Below are positions 1 to 10,688 of a stretch of 64,000 nt of DNA, piece after piece. The stretch's first letter is position 1. Each line of letters opens with the position of its first letter. Below the pieces are notes generated by a model, which worked only from the letters and a program-made list of their open reading frames with translations, ran no database searches and was not told where the DNA came from. Location: the NCBI RefSeq assembly GCF_027887165.1, contig NC_077233.1, positions 228,928,872 to 228,992,871 of the forward strand, written 5' to 3'. The translations under genes were made by a program, and so were the position numbers. The DNA is from Monodelphis domestica (Eukaryota > Chordata > Mammalia > Didelphimorphia > Didelphidae).

Positions 1-1500
1 TCAATGCCAAGATTTTGTTATAAATTAGTTCCTTTCCATAAAACCTTCCGAACCAATCAATGAATTTCACGGTTTTGTTTAAAGTGTTAGAGAATGATTT
101 TTTTCACATTCTATTATTACAACTAAATCCTTAAAAAAAAAAAGACAAACCTACTTAAAGCCTTATTTTTCAAAAGCCCTGTTCTTGCTCAGATTAAGTG
201 TTGCCAAAATATCCACTGAACTAAAGTTGCATTGTTGTGCTCTGAACACTAAGCACTAAACTGTGTTTTAAAGACCGTTGTCTTTAAGAAGACTGTTTAA
301 TTCTGATAGTAGGAAATGCAAAAACACTTTGTAACTCATTTTTCAGATATGTAAAACAGTACAGTATACTTATTAGTAAAAATGTTTAATGCATTGAATA
401 ATTTATCAACCCATGTTCATTATATAACATTGTACTGTATATCAGAATGGAATGTGTATAACAAAACTAGTCTTTGGAGCGATCTTTTGCTTTCACAGTC
501 AAGATTCTTTCAAGAATCCATCTCTTGCTGTGATTTCAAATAGAAGTCCCATCCATGTGTTTTTGTTAATGGAGTGTTCTCTTTAACGGCAATGTTTTGG
601 GTTGGGTAATTTGAAATATCTGGTTTGACCAAGGAATAAAGACAGTATTTTGACATACTCTGGAACCTAGGATTAATTTACACTACATTGTATACCGAAG
701 AGTGGAAAACTGAACAAATTTTGTCATGGGTAAAAAGTTAAAAAAGCAGAACAGTCACCATCTGTCAAATGCAGTAGATAAGAAAGGTTGATGTTCTAGG
801 TAAGTGTTTGTTTCTAAGCTTTTCCTTTTTCTTCTTTATTCCCTCCCCCAAGTAGGGCATTCATTTACTACAACTCTGAACTGGTCATTCCCACAGTTGT
901 GAACTTAGTAAATGCTTTTTTCATCAAACCCTTTCTTACTGAGCAATATTACTCTACTTGTATTTTAAAATCTTTCCAATTATGTATTAGAACTTTGCAT
1001 TTTTGTAGTTTTAGTAAAAGCGCATTCTTTTCATGTACCTTTGTTCAAGCTACTACAAGCTTTCTTTAGTCTTCTAGTAACTAGGTGTAAAAATCATGTG
1101 ATGCAGCTTTAAAAAACCTTTTTTTAAAAAATATACTTTAGCTATTAAAATATGAACCTTCTTAAACATCACTGTATTGCCAGGTTACCAACACTGTAAC
1201 ACTACTAATGTTGACCCCGTTCTTGACCTCACTACATGTATACATGCTTTCCATTGCTTTTCCTAGTAACGTGACCTCAGGCCTGTGAGGTTGTGTCTGC
1301 TTAGTGCTAATGCTAACAATGTTCTGTACATCCTAAACACTGGCAAGAATACACATATTGAACTACAACCTTTCAACCACTAGAACAAAATTTTGAAGAT
1401 GCAAAAGTTGCAAAATTGTGGAGTGTTTTTACATTGATCTTTTGCTAATGCAATTAGCAGTATGTTTTGCATGTATGACTTAATAAATCCTTGAATCACG
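1..1500 (+). other. RAC1: RAC1 3' UTR, distal part
   Basis: No long reading frame is present. The AT-rich sequence ends in an AATAAA signal at 1482-1487, and the last 100 bases match my memory of the distal human RAC1 3' UTR, including the GCAATTAGCA stretch just before the signal. RAC1 is a Rho-family small GTPase that controls actin and NADPH oxidase. Its coding exons would lie to the left of this window. The tail-to-tail layout with DAGLB is the one known in human, which supports the call. The high conservation of this UTR between marsupial and human suggests post-transcriptional control, which is an inference. Confidence 0.8.
1482..1487 (+). promoter_or_regulatory. RAC1: Main poly(A) signal of RAC1
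   Basis: A canonical AATAAA sits at the end of the sequence I recognise as the RAC1 3' UTR. Cleavage is expected 10-30 bases downstream, near 1500. Confidence 0.7.
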
Positions 1501-1546
1501 TTACTGGTAATGCTTGCATTTTTGAGAATTTTGTGAATGGTCTCTT

Positions 1547-1552
1547 AATAAA
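1547..1552 (+). promoter_or_regulatory. RAC1: Second poly(A) signal downstream of RAC1
   Basis: A second AATAAA lies 65 bases after the first, followed by a T-rich stretch with TGTGTT-like downstream elements (1560-1590). It may act as an alternative or back-up site. Confidence 0.4.
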
Positions 1553-3240
1553 TGTTCTTATTTGCCATTCTTTTGATAAATTGTGTTTGGGGGTTAAAAT
1601 TTCTGGAAATGTTAGTACTAGTTTTCTGTTGCATATGGAGTGGTAGAGGAATATATATGTAAGATAGCCACAATGCGCTCACATAAGCATTTCGTGAAGT
1701 AGGTAGCATGGAAATGTATGTTTTCCAGATGGCAATACTTAGAGGCTCAGTCACTTTTGATTTAAGCCCAGCTCTTAACATTCAAAATTCAGTGATCTTT
1801 CCACTGCATCCCCTTAGTACTATTTCAGCAGAGAGAGCCCCTGGAACAGTGTCTTCTAAGTCTAAAGCCAGAACAATTTTTTTTCTTAAATACCCTCACT
1901 GGGAGCTAGGTTTTCTGGTCCCAATTTTTCAGAAGTGCCTGTATAAGTATATAGGAGCTCATAACTAATTTCAGCAGTCACATCTTCATTTAAAATACTT
2001 ACACAGAAACAGACTTCTCTGGGACTTCCTCTTCTTGCTGCCTGTTGTAGTTTATTAAGGTTGGTCTTCGGGTCAGAGCTAAATTGATGGTAGCAAGGGA
2101 AAAGTGGGTTGGGAAATTGCATTGTGTTTTTGCTTTAAAAAGTATTTTCACAAGTATTTCCATTCCCTGCACATCCACATCCAACAACTAGTCTTGCAGT
2201 CCTTACCACAAAACATAGTTGTTTGTTTGAAAGGCATAAAAAGAGAAGTGGCTGAAGATCCTTTTTGTACTGCAGTCTCAGCCCAAGTTCCTGCATTTTC
2301 ATGAAATTTTAGATTCAGAGCTGCCAGGGACCTGTAAGCTTCATTTTATACATGAGGAAATGAAAGCTTAACAGTCAACTTGCCTTAGATACATATGCAA
2401 GTGGCAGAGACAGTCTGAACACATTCGGACTCCATTTGAACCACATGGCCTGAATCTGGAGAATTTTTTAAAAATACATTTGGATGAAAAGTATAATAGG
2501 ACCCTACTGACCTTTCCCTAGCCTTTTTTCCAGTTACACTGAGAAACCAGAAATCCTTTGAGATACTCCGTAGCATTGCAAGAATGATTTCCCAAAGCAG
2601 TCTCCTTAATTCTGGGAAAAGGGACAATATAAGCTACATACAGCTGCTTATTTGTTGGGCACCGTTTATATTGTCATTTATAACTGCTTTTCATGCCCTT
2701 CCAGTCCTTAACCTTGAGTCACTTTCATCGGCCATCCCTTCATTGCTGAGCTTTGGAACAATGCTGGGAAAATGTAAGGAACCATGTTAGTGTCCCAACG
2801 CAAGAAGTTCTATTTTAATGCTCTTTACTGCCACATCTTCATATGCCAGTGATTTGCTTCCACTCCAGTAAAACACTCCTTCCATCTATGAAATTCATGC
2901 TGTGCTGCATCGCACCTGTTGTATCATGGGAGGCGAGCTCCGTGGCCAATTTCCACTATCGCATTTCACGGTATAAAATCAAGTGTTGTTTTTTTTCTTA
3001 TTACATGGTATGGTTGGATCTCCTGGTTCTACTTGTTTTATTCTGATGAACTGATGTTCGTGCAAACTGCTCAGAATTCTTCCTGTTTTCCTCTAACTCA
3101 ATACCATTACATTCCTACACTAGAATTTGTTCAGTCATTGCCCAGTCGGAGGTTAGCCATTTCCCTTCCAGCTCTTTCTAAATACTAGTACTAGTCTAAA
3201 TACTTTTGTTCCAGTGGGATCTTTATTTTGGGCCCTTCCT
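1553..3240. other. Intergenic DNA between RAC1 and DAGLB
   Basis: I see no gene here. A short MIR-like fragment is recognisable near 2310-2410 (a 'catgaggaaatgaaa'-type core). The small open frames are not conserved-looking and overlap on both strands. Confidence 0.5.
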
Positions 3241-4350
3241 GCCTAGGCATCTTTTCTGATACGGGTGGACCCATTCGCAGCTCCAGCCTGTTTTCTGTAA
3301 CAAACCTCCCTTCTCCATCTCTTGGCTCCTTCCCCTCATTCTACCAAGCAAACCTCCTCCGTTCAAGTTGTTCCCCACAATTTCAGCTACTAGATCCAAT
3401 GGTTTTTCTCAGTTCTCCTCTTCCTCCAGTACCGTTAACCACCGTCACTCACCTCCAACTCCTGAAACTCCTTTGGCTTCCCTGGATACTGTTTTCTAAA
3501 CTTCTTTGCCAAGTCGTCTCCCTTCTACCACCTAGGCCTGGGTTGCTCCCATGGTCACTCCCAAGGCAGTGTGATGTAATTGGATAGGACAATGGACTTG
3601 AAGTCAAGAATACCCGAGTTCCAATCCTGCCTCAAATTCTCTGCCTGTTTCTTCATCTATAAAATGTCGGTACTTGATGGCCCCTATGGCTTCCGCCTCA
3701 AAACCTATACTTATCCACTGCTTCCTGGTTATTTTATGCTTCTGGAGTTAGACTCCACTTCATAACCACCAGTCCAACTTGACAAAGGACTGTAAGCCAG
3801 TGTGGGAGTCGAGAGGCTGGTTCACATTCCACCTCTGACACCAAATAGGACCAGGGCTCATCCCTAAATTGATGATCCACGTAGAACATTACCTCCCGAT
3901 TGATATTGGAAAACATCTTCACCCCAAGACTCTCCCCAGCACATACAACACTGATGCGGTCAGAAGAGGCTGTTGTCTTGCCAAGAATTCTACTTCCAGA
4001 CCGCTGCCCTTGCTGGGCGGTGTTTCAGGTTTCTACCTCCCATTTTCTAGCCATCATTCCTCGTGCTAATGCCCCGTTGTCCCTAGAATTAAATATTCCT
4101 CTGCTTGGGCACCCTTATAGCCCTTTACTGCCTTTTCTGACTTCCTAGGAGGCTCAACTTCCAGCCGAACCGACCTTTCTGGCCCTCCCACGTTCCAGCC
4201 TCCCTCGCTGTTCTTTCCTTCATTCCTGGCCTTGCAGCCACCCTGCCCTCACTTCTACCTTTTGGGTTCCCCATAGAAACATTCATTTTGTACCAACCAA
4301 ACACACACCTATTGTTTCTCGTGCTTTGTGCATCCCCGGCACACCAAAGA
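3240..4350 (+). repeat. Pyrimidine-rich, possibly decayed L2 LINE remnant
   Basis: The C/T-rich plus strand, with many CTCC and TTCC blocks and short open frames, resembles the C-terminal part of old L2 elements. Divergence is too high to be sure. Confidence 0.3.
3560..3670 (+). repeat. MIR-like SINE fragment
   Basis: The sequence follows the MIR core order: a 'ggacttgaagtca' block, a 'gagttccaatcctgcc' block, then 'tttcttcatctataaaatg'. This is the usual tRNA-like head plus CORE domain of an ancient mammalian SINE. Confidence 0.75.
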
Positions 4351-4969
4351 CATTTAATACCCGCTGATTGCCAAGAACTTGCAGAATCTGTTTTCCATAG
4401 GACTGCCCTTTAGGAATAGCACGCCTAGCCTATCTGTCTTCTCTTTGTCAGCCTTCCTTTCCTCCAAAGACCCTTCATCCTGACTGGCTTCCACACCAGG
4501 ACTCTCGCTCTCCCGGGCTCATGGGATCGAGTCCCCGTGTCGCCCTGTTTTTCAGTCTTGAGTCGCTCTACATCCGTAGTCGCCAAGACAGTAGACCAGA
4601 ACTGGCCGTGCTGTTAAAAATTTAGGAGTTTCCACAAGAATAAAATCGGAAATTCAGCCTGGCATTTCCCCATTCCGGCCAAATCAGACTTCTAGCCACG
4701 CTCTCCTCCCCTTGCCTTTCCACGGGCTGATGACAGGCTTAAACCCCCACTTAAAGTCATCTCGGAAGCCTGTATCTTCCTACAAGGCCCAGCCGGCAGC
4801 CGCTTCCGTGAAGCTGGGCCTGGTGTCCAGCCCGTTTTCCTTCTCTCCATATCGAATGCTTCCCAGTAGTTTCATTTCTATCTTGTGCCTTACAGGCCTG
4901 GGAGGGGGGGGGGGTTTGAACCGTTGCCTAATTGACCTGACTCCCTCTGGGGTGAATGAGGGGCATTTT

Positions 4970-5110
4970 AGTAACGTGATTTGTGCAGCTGGGTTTGTCT
5001 ACACCAACATGGGGGTAGATTTGCTGTGGAAAGGTCAGTCTTTCCAAAATGCCTGGAAGGTTGTTTCTAGCATGTGTCTCCCGTGAGAAATCGAGCCGAT
5101 GCTTCGTCAA
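4970..5110 (+). repeat. Copy A of an unnamed ancient repeat
   Basis: This segment is related to 5836-5962. Both contain a TGCAGC block, a 'gt(c/t)tacac(c/a)aa' block, a 'tgtgga' block and a 'tttctagca' block in the same order. I cannot name the family. Confidence 0.4.
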
Positions 5111-5379
5111 GCATTTAACTTGGAAACATTTTAATAAATGTAGACTAACAAAAATAATTGCTACGACAGAAGAATGCAAGAAACAATAATTGTTCCAGGG
5201 CCCATCCTAACTTGTAGCCCAATAACAGATTTAGGCCAAAATCAAAAGGTGGTTTGACCCTTAATATTTGTTTTAAGTACAATCAAAGTTATAAAAGAGG
5301 TGGCTGACTCGCAATTAGTAGACATAAAGACAAATACTGATTAGCAAAGTGATTTCACCGACAGTCTTCTGTGACACGA

Positions 5380-5560
5380 GTGGACAGAATATTGGATTTA
5401 ATATCAGGGAAGATCCGAATTCAAATTCTGACTCAAATGCTTAAGTGGGTGATCCTAGGCATGTCGCTGCCTCTCTGAACCTGTTTTCTCAAAATATTAT
5501 TACTTGTATTACCTACTTCATAAATGATTGTCAGGAATGCACTTCATAAACCACGGAGAG
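5380..5560 (+). repeat. MIR-like SINE
   Basis: It contains 'attggatttaatatcaggg', 'gaattcaaattctgactc' and 'cctctctgaacctgttttc' blocks in MIR order, then an AT-rich tail. It is old and diverged. Confidence 0.65.
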
Positions 5561-5835
5561 CTATAGAGAATGTGACCTACGCCAATAAGACCAAAACCTC
5601 CCTTTTGATTCCACAGAAAACCAGTGTTGCAGCCATAGTTTGCACAACCTTTTCTCCAAAATAGCCAGAAGTACTCACATGACCTCAGAAGACTTCCTTA
5701 TACAAGGAAAATGTCACTTAATGTCTCGCACAATCCAAGCACTGTTAGAATGAAGTGTGGCTGGACGCTGACTCTGTATCGTTTTCAAAGACCCAGCTCA
5801 TTCGAAGCTCAGCAGACAAAAGAATGCTCTGCCAC

Positions 5836-5962
5836 ATTTCTGCAGCCCCTCATTGTTTACACAAATAAAAGGGTCAATTGGTTGTGGAGGCATCTCATTC
5901 TCTCCAATAGAACCTCTAGGCAGGGCTCCCCTTCGGCCTGGGAGATTATTTCTAGCAGATAA
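5836..5962 (+). repeat. Copy B of an unnamed ancient repeat
   Basis: It is partner to 4970-5110, with the same ordered blocks plus an extra stretch of roughly 25 bases in the middle. The resemblance is also visible in translation (VYTN, then LW, then AW and SS in both). Confidence 0.4.
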
Positions 5963-7085
5963 TTACTTTCAGCAGGGGAATCCCCTTCCCACCAATGCCT
6001 ACTCTTAACTTGTGCAACTTCCCGTCTATAGTCCTAGGAGACTTGCCCGAGGACTGGCCAATCACCCTGACTTAGGCCTGCTCTTTCCCCACCATGGCAC
6101 CATGCCCCTCCATTTGTTCTCAGAGTATGTAAAAAGGTGTTCCAGAAGTTTTAGTAGCTAAAGCTAGAGTAAGACGTGACACATCCTGTGTCCAGTCCCC
6201 GCTGCTCTCTCAGCCTCTGAAGCATTCAGTTCTGGTCACCCCATTTTGGGGGGCCTCTGACCAGCAGAGGAGACGAGGGGGCTTAAAACCATGTCCCTTC
6301 CTCTTCCCAGATGGTTTACACCAGGATACAGACCAGCGACCCAGCCAAACCAGGACTCAAATCTAAATGATCTAAGGGTTAGCTATGGTATAGTACTAGG
6401 AGGCAGACCTCTGAGAAAGGAATAGTCCAAAGGAATAAGTTGCCTTCTTGGAGAATCGGCCTTCCATGACTTAGAAGTGTTCCGTCTATAACTACTTGCC
6501 AGAGAGGTAAAGAGAATTCACCCATCAGTCGGTGTTGAACTAGACGGTACTAATTCTGGGATTCTTTGAATGTGGACTCAAGATTTTATTTTTATCAAGC
6601 CTTTGGTGGCTTAAAGAGTTCCGAAAATGAGGAAATGTGATTTGTTTCTCTCTTCCCCACCCATCATTTTTTTGGAGGGGATAGACTATGTTGTTTTGAC
6701 AGCGATCATTTCCCAACCCCCACCTCCACCCCCAGCCCATTCCCATAGTGTTCTTTCAAAAAAGTTAAGTAAAACCATTGTGTTATTTTGACTGATGGGC
6801 CACATCACTTAATTTTTGTAGCTTTCCACTCGTTCACAGAAAGCACTGGTACTTTAAAACTTAATTTAGACCATGAACCACCAAGTGATCTTGGCCTTTT
6901 GCTAGGGAAACCACAACAAGATAGTCTATTCTACTTTTGAATAGCTCTTGGGAAATCTTTCTGGAACATTTTTTAAAAAAAAGGGGAACTAAACTTATTT
7001 TGTTCAGCCAAGGAGCAATGGGTGGAAATTGCAGAGACAAATTTAGGCCCTTTTCTTCGTAACTTCTTCAGCTCCCATGAGCTCA
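5963..7085. other. Intergenic stretch with nothing recognised
   Basis: Unique-looking sequence with no convincing gene, RNA or named repeat. Confidence 0.5.
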
Positions 7086-7639
7086 ATTATTCTATCTGCG
7101 GGTGATTCCCAGATTGATCTACATACGTAAGCTGCATCTCTCCAGCTCCCCACATCATGGACCACCTAATGTAGATTTCAAAATGGCCCTTGTCTCAAAC
7201 TCACTGTGTTCAAAAACTGAGCCTGTTCCACCACCCTCTCCTGCAAACCACTTCCCCACTTCAGTCAGGGGAAACCACTATCCTTCATGCTTGCATCCTC
7301 AGTGTCTACATGCACTGCACAGACCTAGTCAGTTGCCAAACTTCTCACATTTGTGCCCCCATTCTACTCACAGGGCAACCACCTCTGCTCAGGTCCTCAT
7401 CACCTCTTTCTTAGATTATTCCAACAGCCTAAATGGTCTTCCAGTCTCTCCTATTGCAATCCATTCTTCACATAGCTTACCAAGTGATTTTCCTAATTGT
7501 AGGTCTGACCAGGCCACCTCCCTACTAAAATTCCAGTGACTTTTGAGTGGATAAAATATAAATTCTTCTATTGGCATAAGTCCTTCATAAACTGGCCCCA
7601 ATCTACCTTTTTTATCCTCATATAATATTCTCCTAGACT

Positions 7640-7855
7640 CAAGATAGTAAAATCTATGGCACGTGTGCCAGAAAGGACTGCTCTTCTCCCTCTTTCCACA
7701 CATGCCTGAAGATATTTCTCCCATCATCCACTCCTCTGCCCAGCAACCCAATGGGAACCTCCTCTGTCTGGGGCAAGGAAGTGGCTCACATGTGGCATGA
7801 GGTAGTTTGGGCACTTGGTCTCTAGAAGGTTCACCATCACTGGCCTAGACCAAGA
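7640..7855 (-). mobile_element. Non-autonomous hAT-type DNA transposon
   Basis: Read on the minus strand it begins CAGTGATGGTGAACCTT, followed by 'gagaccaagtgcccaaact'. I recognise this as the terminus of a common marsupial hAT-like non-autonomous element. A related copy is at 37875-38046. Confidence 0.6.
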
Positions 7856-7859
7856 TCAC

Positions 7860-8015
7860 TAGTGTCAAAGGGGAGCAGGGAGGGCACTAAACCATTCATA
7901 AGGATCCCTAATGAGCAGATATTGACTTAGAAAGTCACATTAACTATGCTCTATTATATTTTTAAATATTTCTGAATTACTTTTCAATTTGGTTCTGGCC
8001 ACACTCCTATGAACA
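7860..8015 (+). mobile_element. Second hAT-type fragment beside the first
   Basis: The blocks 'ggcactaaaccattcataag', 'atattgacttagaaa' and 'tctggttc'-like sequence match a marsupial element whose ends read GTGTCAAA. It lies directly next to the preceding element, inside the L2. Confidence 0.5.
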
Positions 8016-8654
8016 TGGGACATATCTAGTTTTAGTCATACTGACTTACTCAGTGATCCTCACAAAACACCCATCTGGCTTTGTACAAGTTTTACCCTTT
8101 GCCTTGGAAGCTTGCCTTACTCATTCCATCTCTAGAAATCCCTTGTTTGCTTTCAGATTTAGCTCAAATGCCCCTTCTACCTGAACTCTTTTCCTACATG
8201 CAACCTCCAGTATCTCTTCCTTTCAAATTAATTTTGTGTGTATTCTGCTTATAAGAACAAGTTGTCTCCATCATTAGAATTTAAATTCCTTTGGGGCATA
8301 AATCCTTTAGTTTTTGTCCTTGCATCTCCTGTGCTTAGCACAGGGCCTGGCACACAGTAAGTGCTTAATATATACTTGTTGACTGGTATCTGGAAAACTA
8401 ACAACTTGATCTAATTGAAAGCAAAACAAAATATTTCAAAAGGTAAATACTTCCCCTTCACTTAGGGCCTTCAAATACAGATGACTGAGTGCTTAATGGG
8501 GACACTGTAGTAAAGATTCATTTTTGAGTCTGAGTTATATTAGATAGTCATTAAGTTCCTTTGATTGTTAAACCTGTGTGATTCTTTTGAAGGGAATGTG
8601 GAGAGCCTTTAAGGTGACCCTAAGCTACCCCCAAACAACCACTTAAAAATAATA

Positions 8655-8860
8655 AAGTTGGGGTAGATAGGTGGCTCAGTGGCTAGAAATCCAGGCCTGG
8701 ACTTGGAAGAATCTGGGTTTGAAACTGGCCTCAGAAACTTCCTAGCTAGGTGACCCTGGGCAAGTCTCTTAACCCCAAATGCCCAGCCCTTACTGACCTG
8801 CCTTGGAACAAATACTCAATATCAATTATTAGAGAGAAGGGTTTAAAAATAATAAAATTA
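8655..8860 (+). repeat. Opossum tRNA-like SINE
   Basis: It has the diagnostic order: 'ataggtggctcagtgg' head, 'gggtttgaaactggcctca' B-box region, 'tgaccctgggcaagt', 'gccttggaac' and an A-rich tail. This SINE is abundant in Monodelphis. Confidence 0.85.
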
Positions 8861-9195
8861 TAAGATCAGAAATTTTACTTCAAGATCAAGCAGCAAAAGG
8901 AAGGGAACACATTATAAATAAACTGCAATGGGAAGATTATCCTTCTGGAACATTCCAGAATGTGGTTGGAATGTTCTCTTCCTAAATTTGGAGGCTCTAC
9001 CCCATAGTCTGCTTTTGAAAATCTACCAAATTCACAAAAGTTCTGAAGACTTTATTTCTATTTACAATAGCATAGTATAAACACATGCAAAACATGATTG
9101 CTGTTTGATCAAAGACATGAATTCTAAGTTCTTGAAAACAAATTCCATAGAAAAGTATATCACTATGTGAATATTATAGTGACATGTGCAAGTGC

Positions 9196-9201
9196 TTTAT
9201 T
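9196..9201 (-). promoter_or_regulatory. DAGLB: Candidate DAGLB poly(A) signal
   Basis: The minus strand reads AATAAAGCACTTGCAC here. A second candidate lies at 9051-9056 and a third at 9556-9561. Confidence 0.4.
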
Positions 9202-9627
9202 TTCTTTTTTTCTCCTTTTGCATTTTATGATTGTTGGCCCAAAGAGGATGAAAGAAAGACACAGTGGTTGTCTACGAAATCATTTTAAGTGAAGGAAAAT
9301 TTACAAATATCAACTGTGTTGTGATGGGGGGGAGGAGGAGGACACTAAAAGTGAACATAGCAAGTCCAAACAGAAAAGGCTCCTGACCTCTGGCTGAGGT
9401 CAGAAAGTGCACATGAGGGAGCAGATTCCCTGTCCTACCTTACATCACCTTCCTTCCTGCTCTCCCACAACTTTAGGTTGGGAGTTCTGATCCTGCAGAA
9501 GTCTGTGGCAAAGTGGGGATTCCTAGCAAGAGCTCCCTAAGTAAAAAGCTTGCTGTTTATTCAAGGGGCTACTGACTGTATTTTGCCTTGCTTCTCCCTG
9601 AGGATAACCTTTTAATGGAAACTTTTT

Positions 9628-9838
9628 TTTTTTTTATAATAACCCTTACTTTCCATCTTGGAATCAATACTGTGTATTGGGCCCCAAGGGAGAGTGGTGA
9701 GGGCTGGGCAATGGGGGTCAAGTGACTTGCCCAGGGTCACACAGCTGGGAAGTGTCTGAGGCCAGATTTGAACCTAGGACCTCTCATCTCTAGGTCTGGC
9801 TCTCCATCCACTGAGCTACCCAGCTTCCCCCTTAATGG
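9628..9838 (-). repeat. Opossum tRNA-like SINE in the DAGLB 3' region
   Basis: This is the reverse complement of the same SINE: 'aacccttactttccatcttg' at the left, 'gacttgcccagggtcacaca', then 'ccactgagctacccagc' at the right. It is nearly full length. Confidence 0.85.
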
Positions 9839-10489
9839 AAACTTTTACACATTCCCATGGAGATTTTTGTGTCATTCTATTCATGGCTAATCATATTTGG
9901 GTTTGATTGAGTTAGAAGAATCTGTTAAAAAATGTAATGCACATTTGGAAGGCTGGGAAGACGGAATCAAATAAATCTAGACGTCTGTGACAGTACAGGC
10001 TTTGCTAGTTAAGGGGTTGCATTTGAGGTAATTAATCCCTGCAGATAAATGTAGTGGCTTAAGAAATGGCTGTTAAATATGACAATGAGGGCACCAGCCT
10101 CCACTTCTTCCTCTAGATTTCAGCCACAACCATGAGTTGTGGCCCTTTCCAACCTGGCTGACAGAGAAAAGGGCCACATCCTTCTTTAAGTCTCTAAAAA
10201 TACTTTCCTATAGGCTCTTCTAAGATTATTTCCATGTCTCAAGGTACTTAATTTTGTCTTAGCGCCAGTGCTTTTTCCTTTCATACCTGATTCTGTTAAA
10301 ATGGCCATTAAGGTTCATTCCACTAGTTGCTTCTCCTCAGAGTATTCAAATCCCAGATAACCAGTCACTTCCAAGTGGTAAAAACCCAATCTCTAATTTC
10401 TTCACAAATTATTGAAATACAAATTGGTCAGTTGTCCCTGGAGTACCCAAAATATGATGAAAAATACTGCACTTTTCCAATAGCTGTGC

Positions 10490-10688
10490 TTATGCTACAT
10501 TAGTATTAAAATCTCCTTGTGTTGGACAAGAAATGCAAGTTGATCTCTCGGAGACTACATGATCTAAGGCTCTAATGAGGATGTCTGGCATGTGGTCTGT
10601 TAACATTTTGGGCCCTATAAGAATTCTGCTGAATTCTGCTTCAGTTGCCCATCTTGCACTATATCTGGAAGTGGAACAGCAACAAGAT
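10490..10688 (-). CDS. DAGLB: DAGLB coding exon 15, with the catalytic histidine and stop
   Basis: It encodes [19 protein letters not shown], then [15 protein letters not shown] with H638, and a tail ending NTNVA before TAA. The cysteine cluster at its start is the region reported as palmitoylated in DAG lipases; its use here is inferred. Confidence 0.96.

Larger units (their letters stand above)
7090..8395 (+). repeat. L2 LINE 3' end, interrupted
   Basis: The pieces 7090-7636 and about 8085-8395 read in L2 order. The reverse-transcriptase tail region includes the block 'tcaggtcctcatcacctc' and the 'ggtctgaccaggccac' block. The 3' UTR ends with 'tgcttagcacagggcctgg' and a 'taagtgcttaatata' tail. 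Two hAT-type insertions occupy the middle. The open frame at 7102-7539 is a remnant of this LINE, not a host gene. Confidence 0.75.
9051..10489 (-). other. DAGLB: DAGLB 3' UTR (candidate extent)
   Basis: The sequence follows the DAGLB stop codon on the minus strand. AATAAA signals on the minus strand lie at 9556-9561, 9196-9201 and 9051-9056. Which one is used cannot be decided from sequence. The more distal ends would include an inverted SINE at 9628-9838. Confidence 0.55.

Noticed and set aside
1999-2187. Minus-strand frame ending at a donor-like GTAAG near 2000 (QQEEEVPEKSV)
   Set aside because: There is no matching acceptor or partner exon, and no gene is known between RAC1 and DAGLB.
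4712-5086. 124-codon plus-strand frame
   Set aside because: It overlaps a G run and one copy of an unnamed repeat, shows no domain, and has no splice or promoter context.
7102-7539. 145-codon plus-strand frame
   Set aside because: Its sequence follows the 3' part of an L2 LINE; it is not a host gene.
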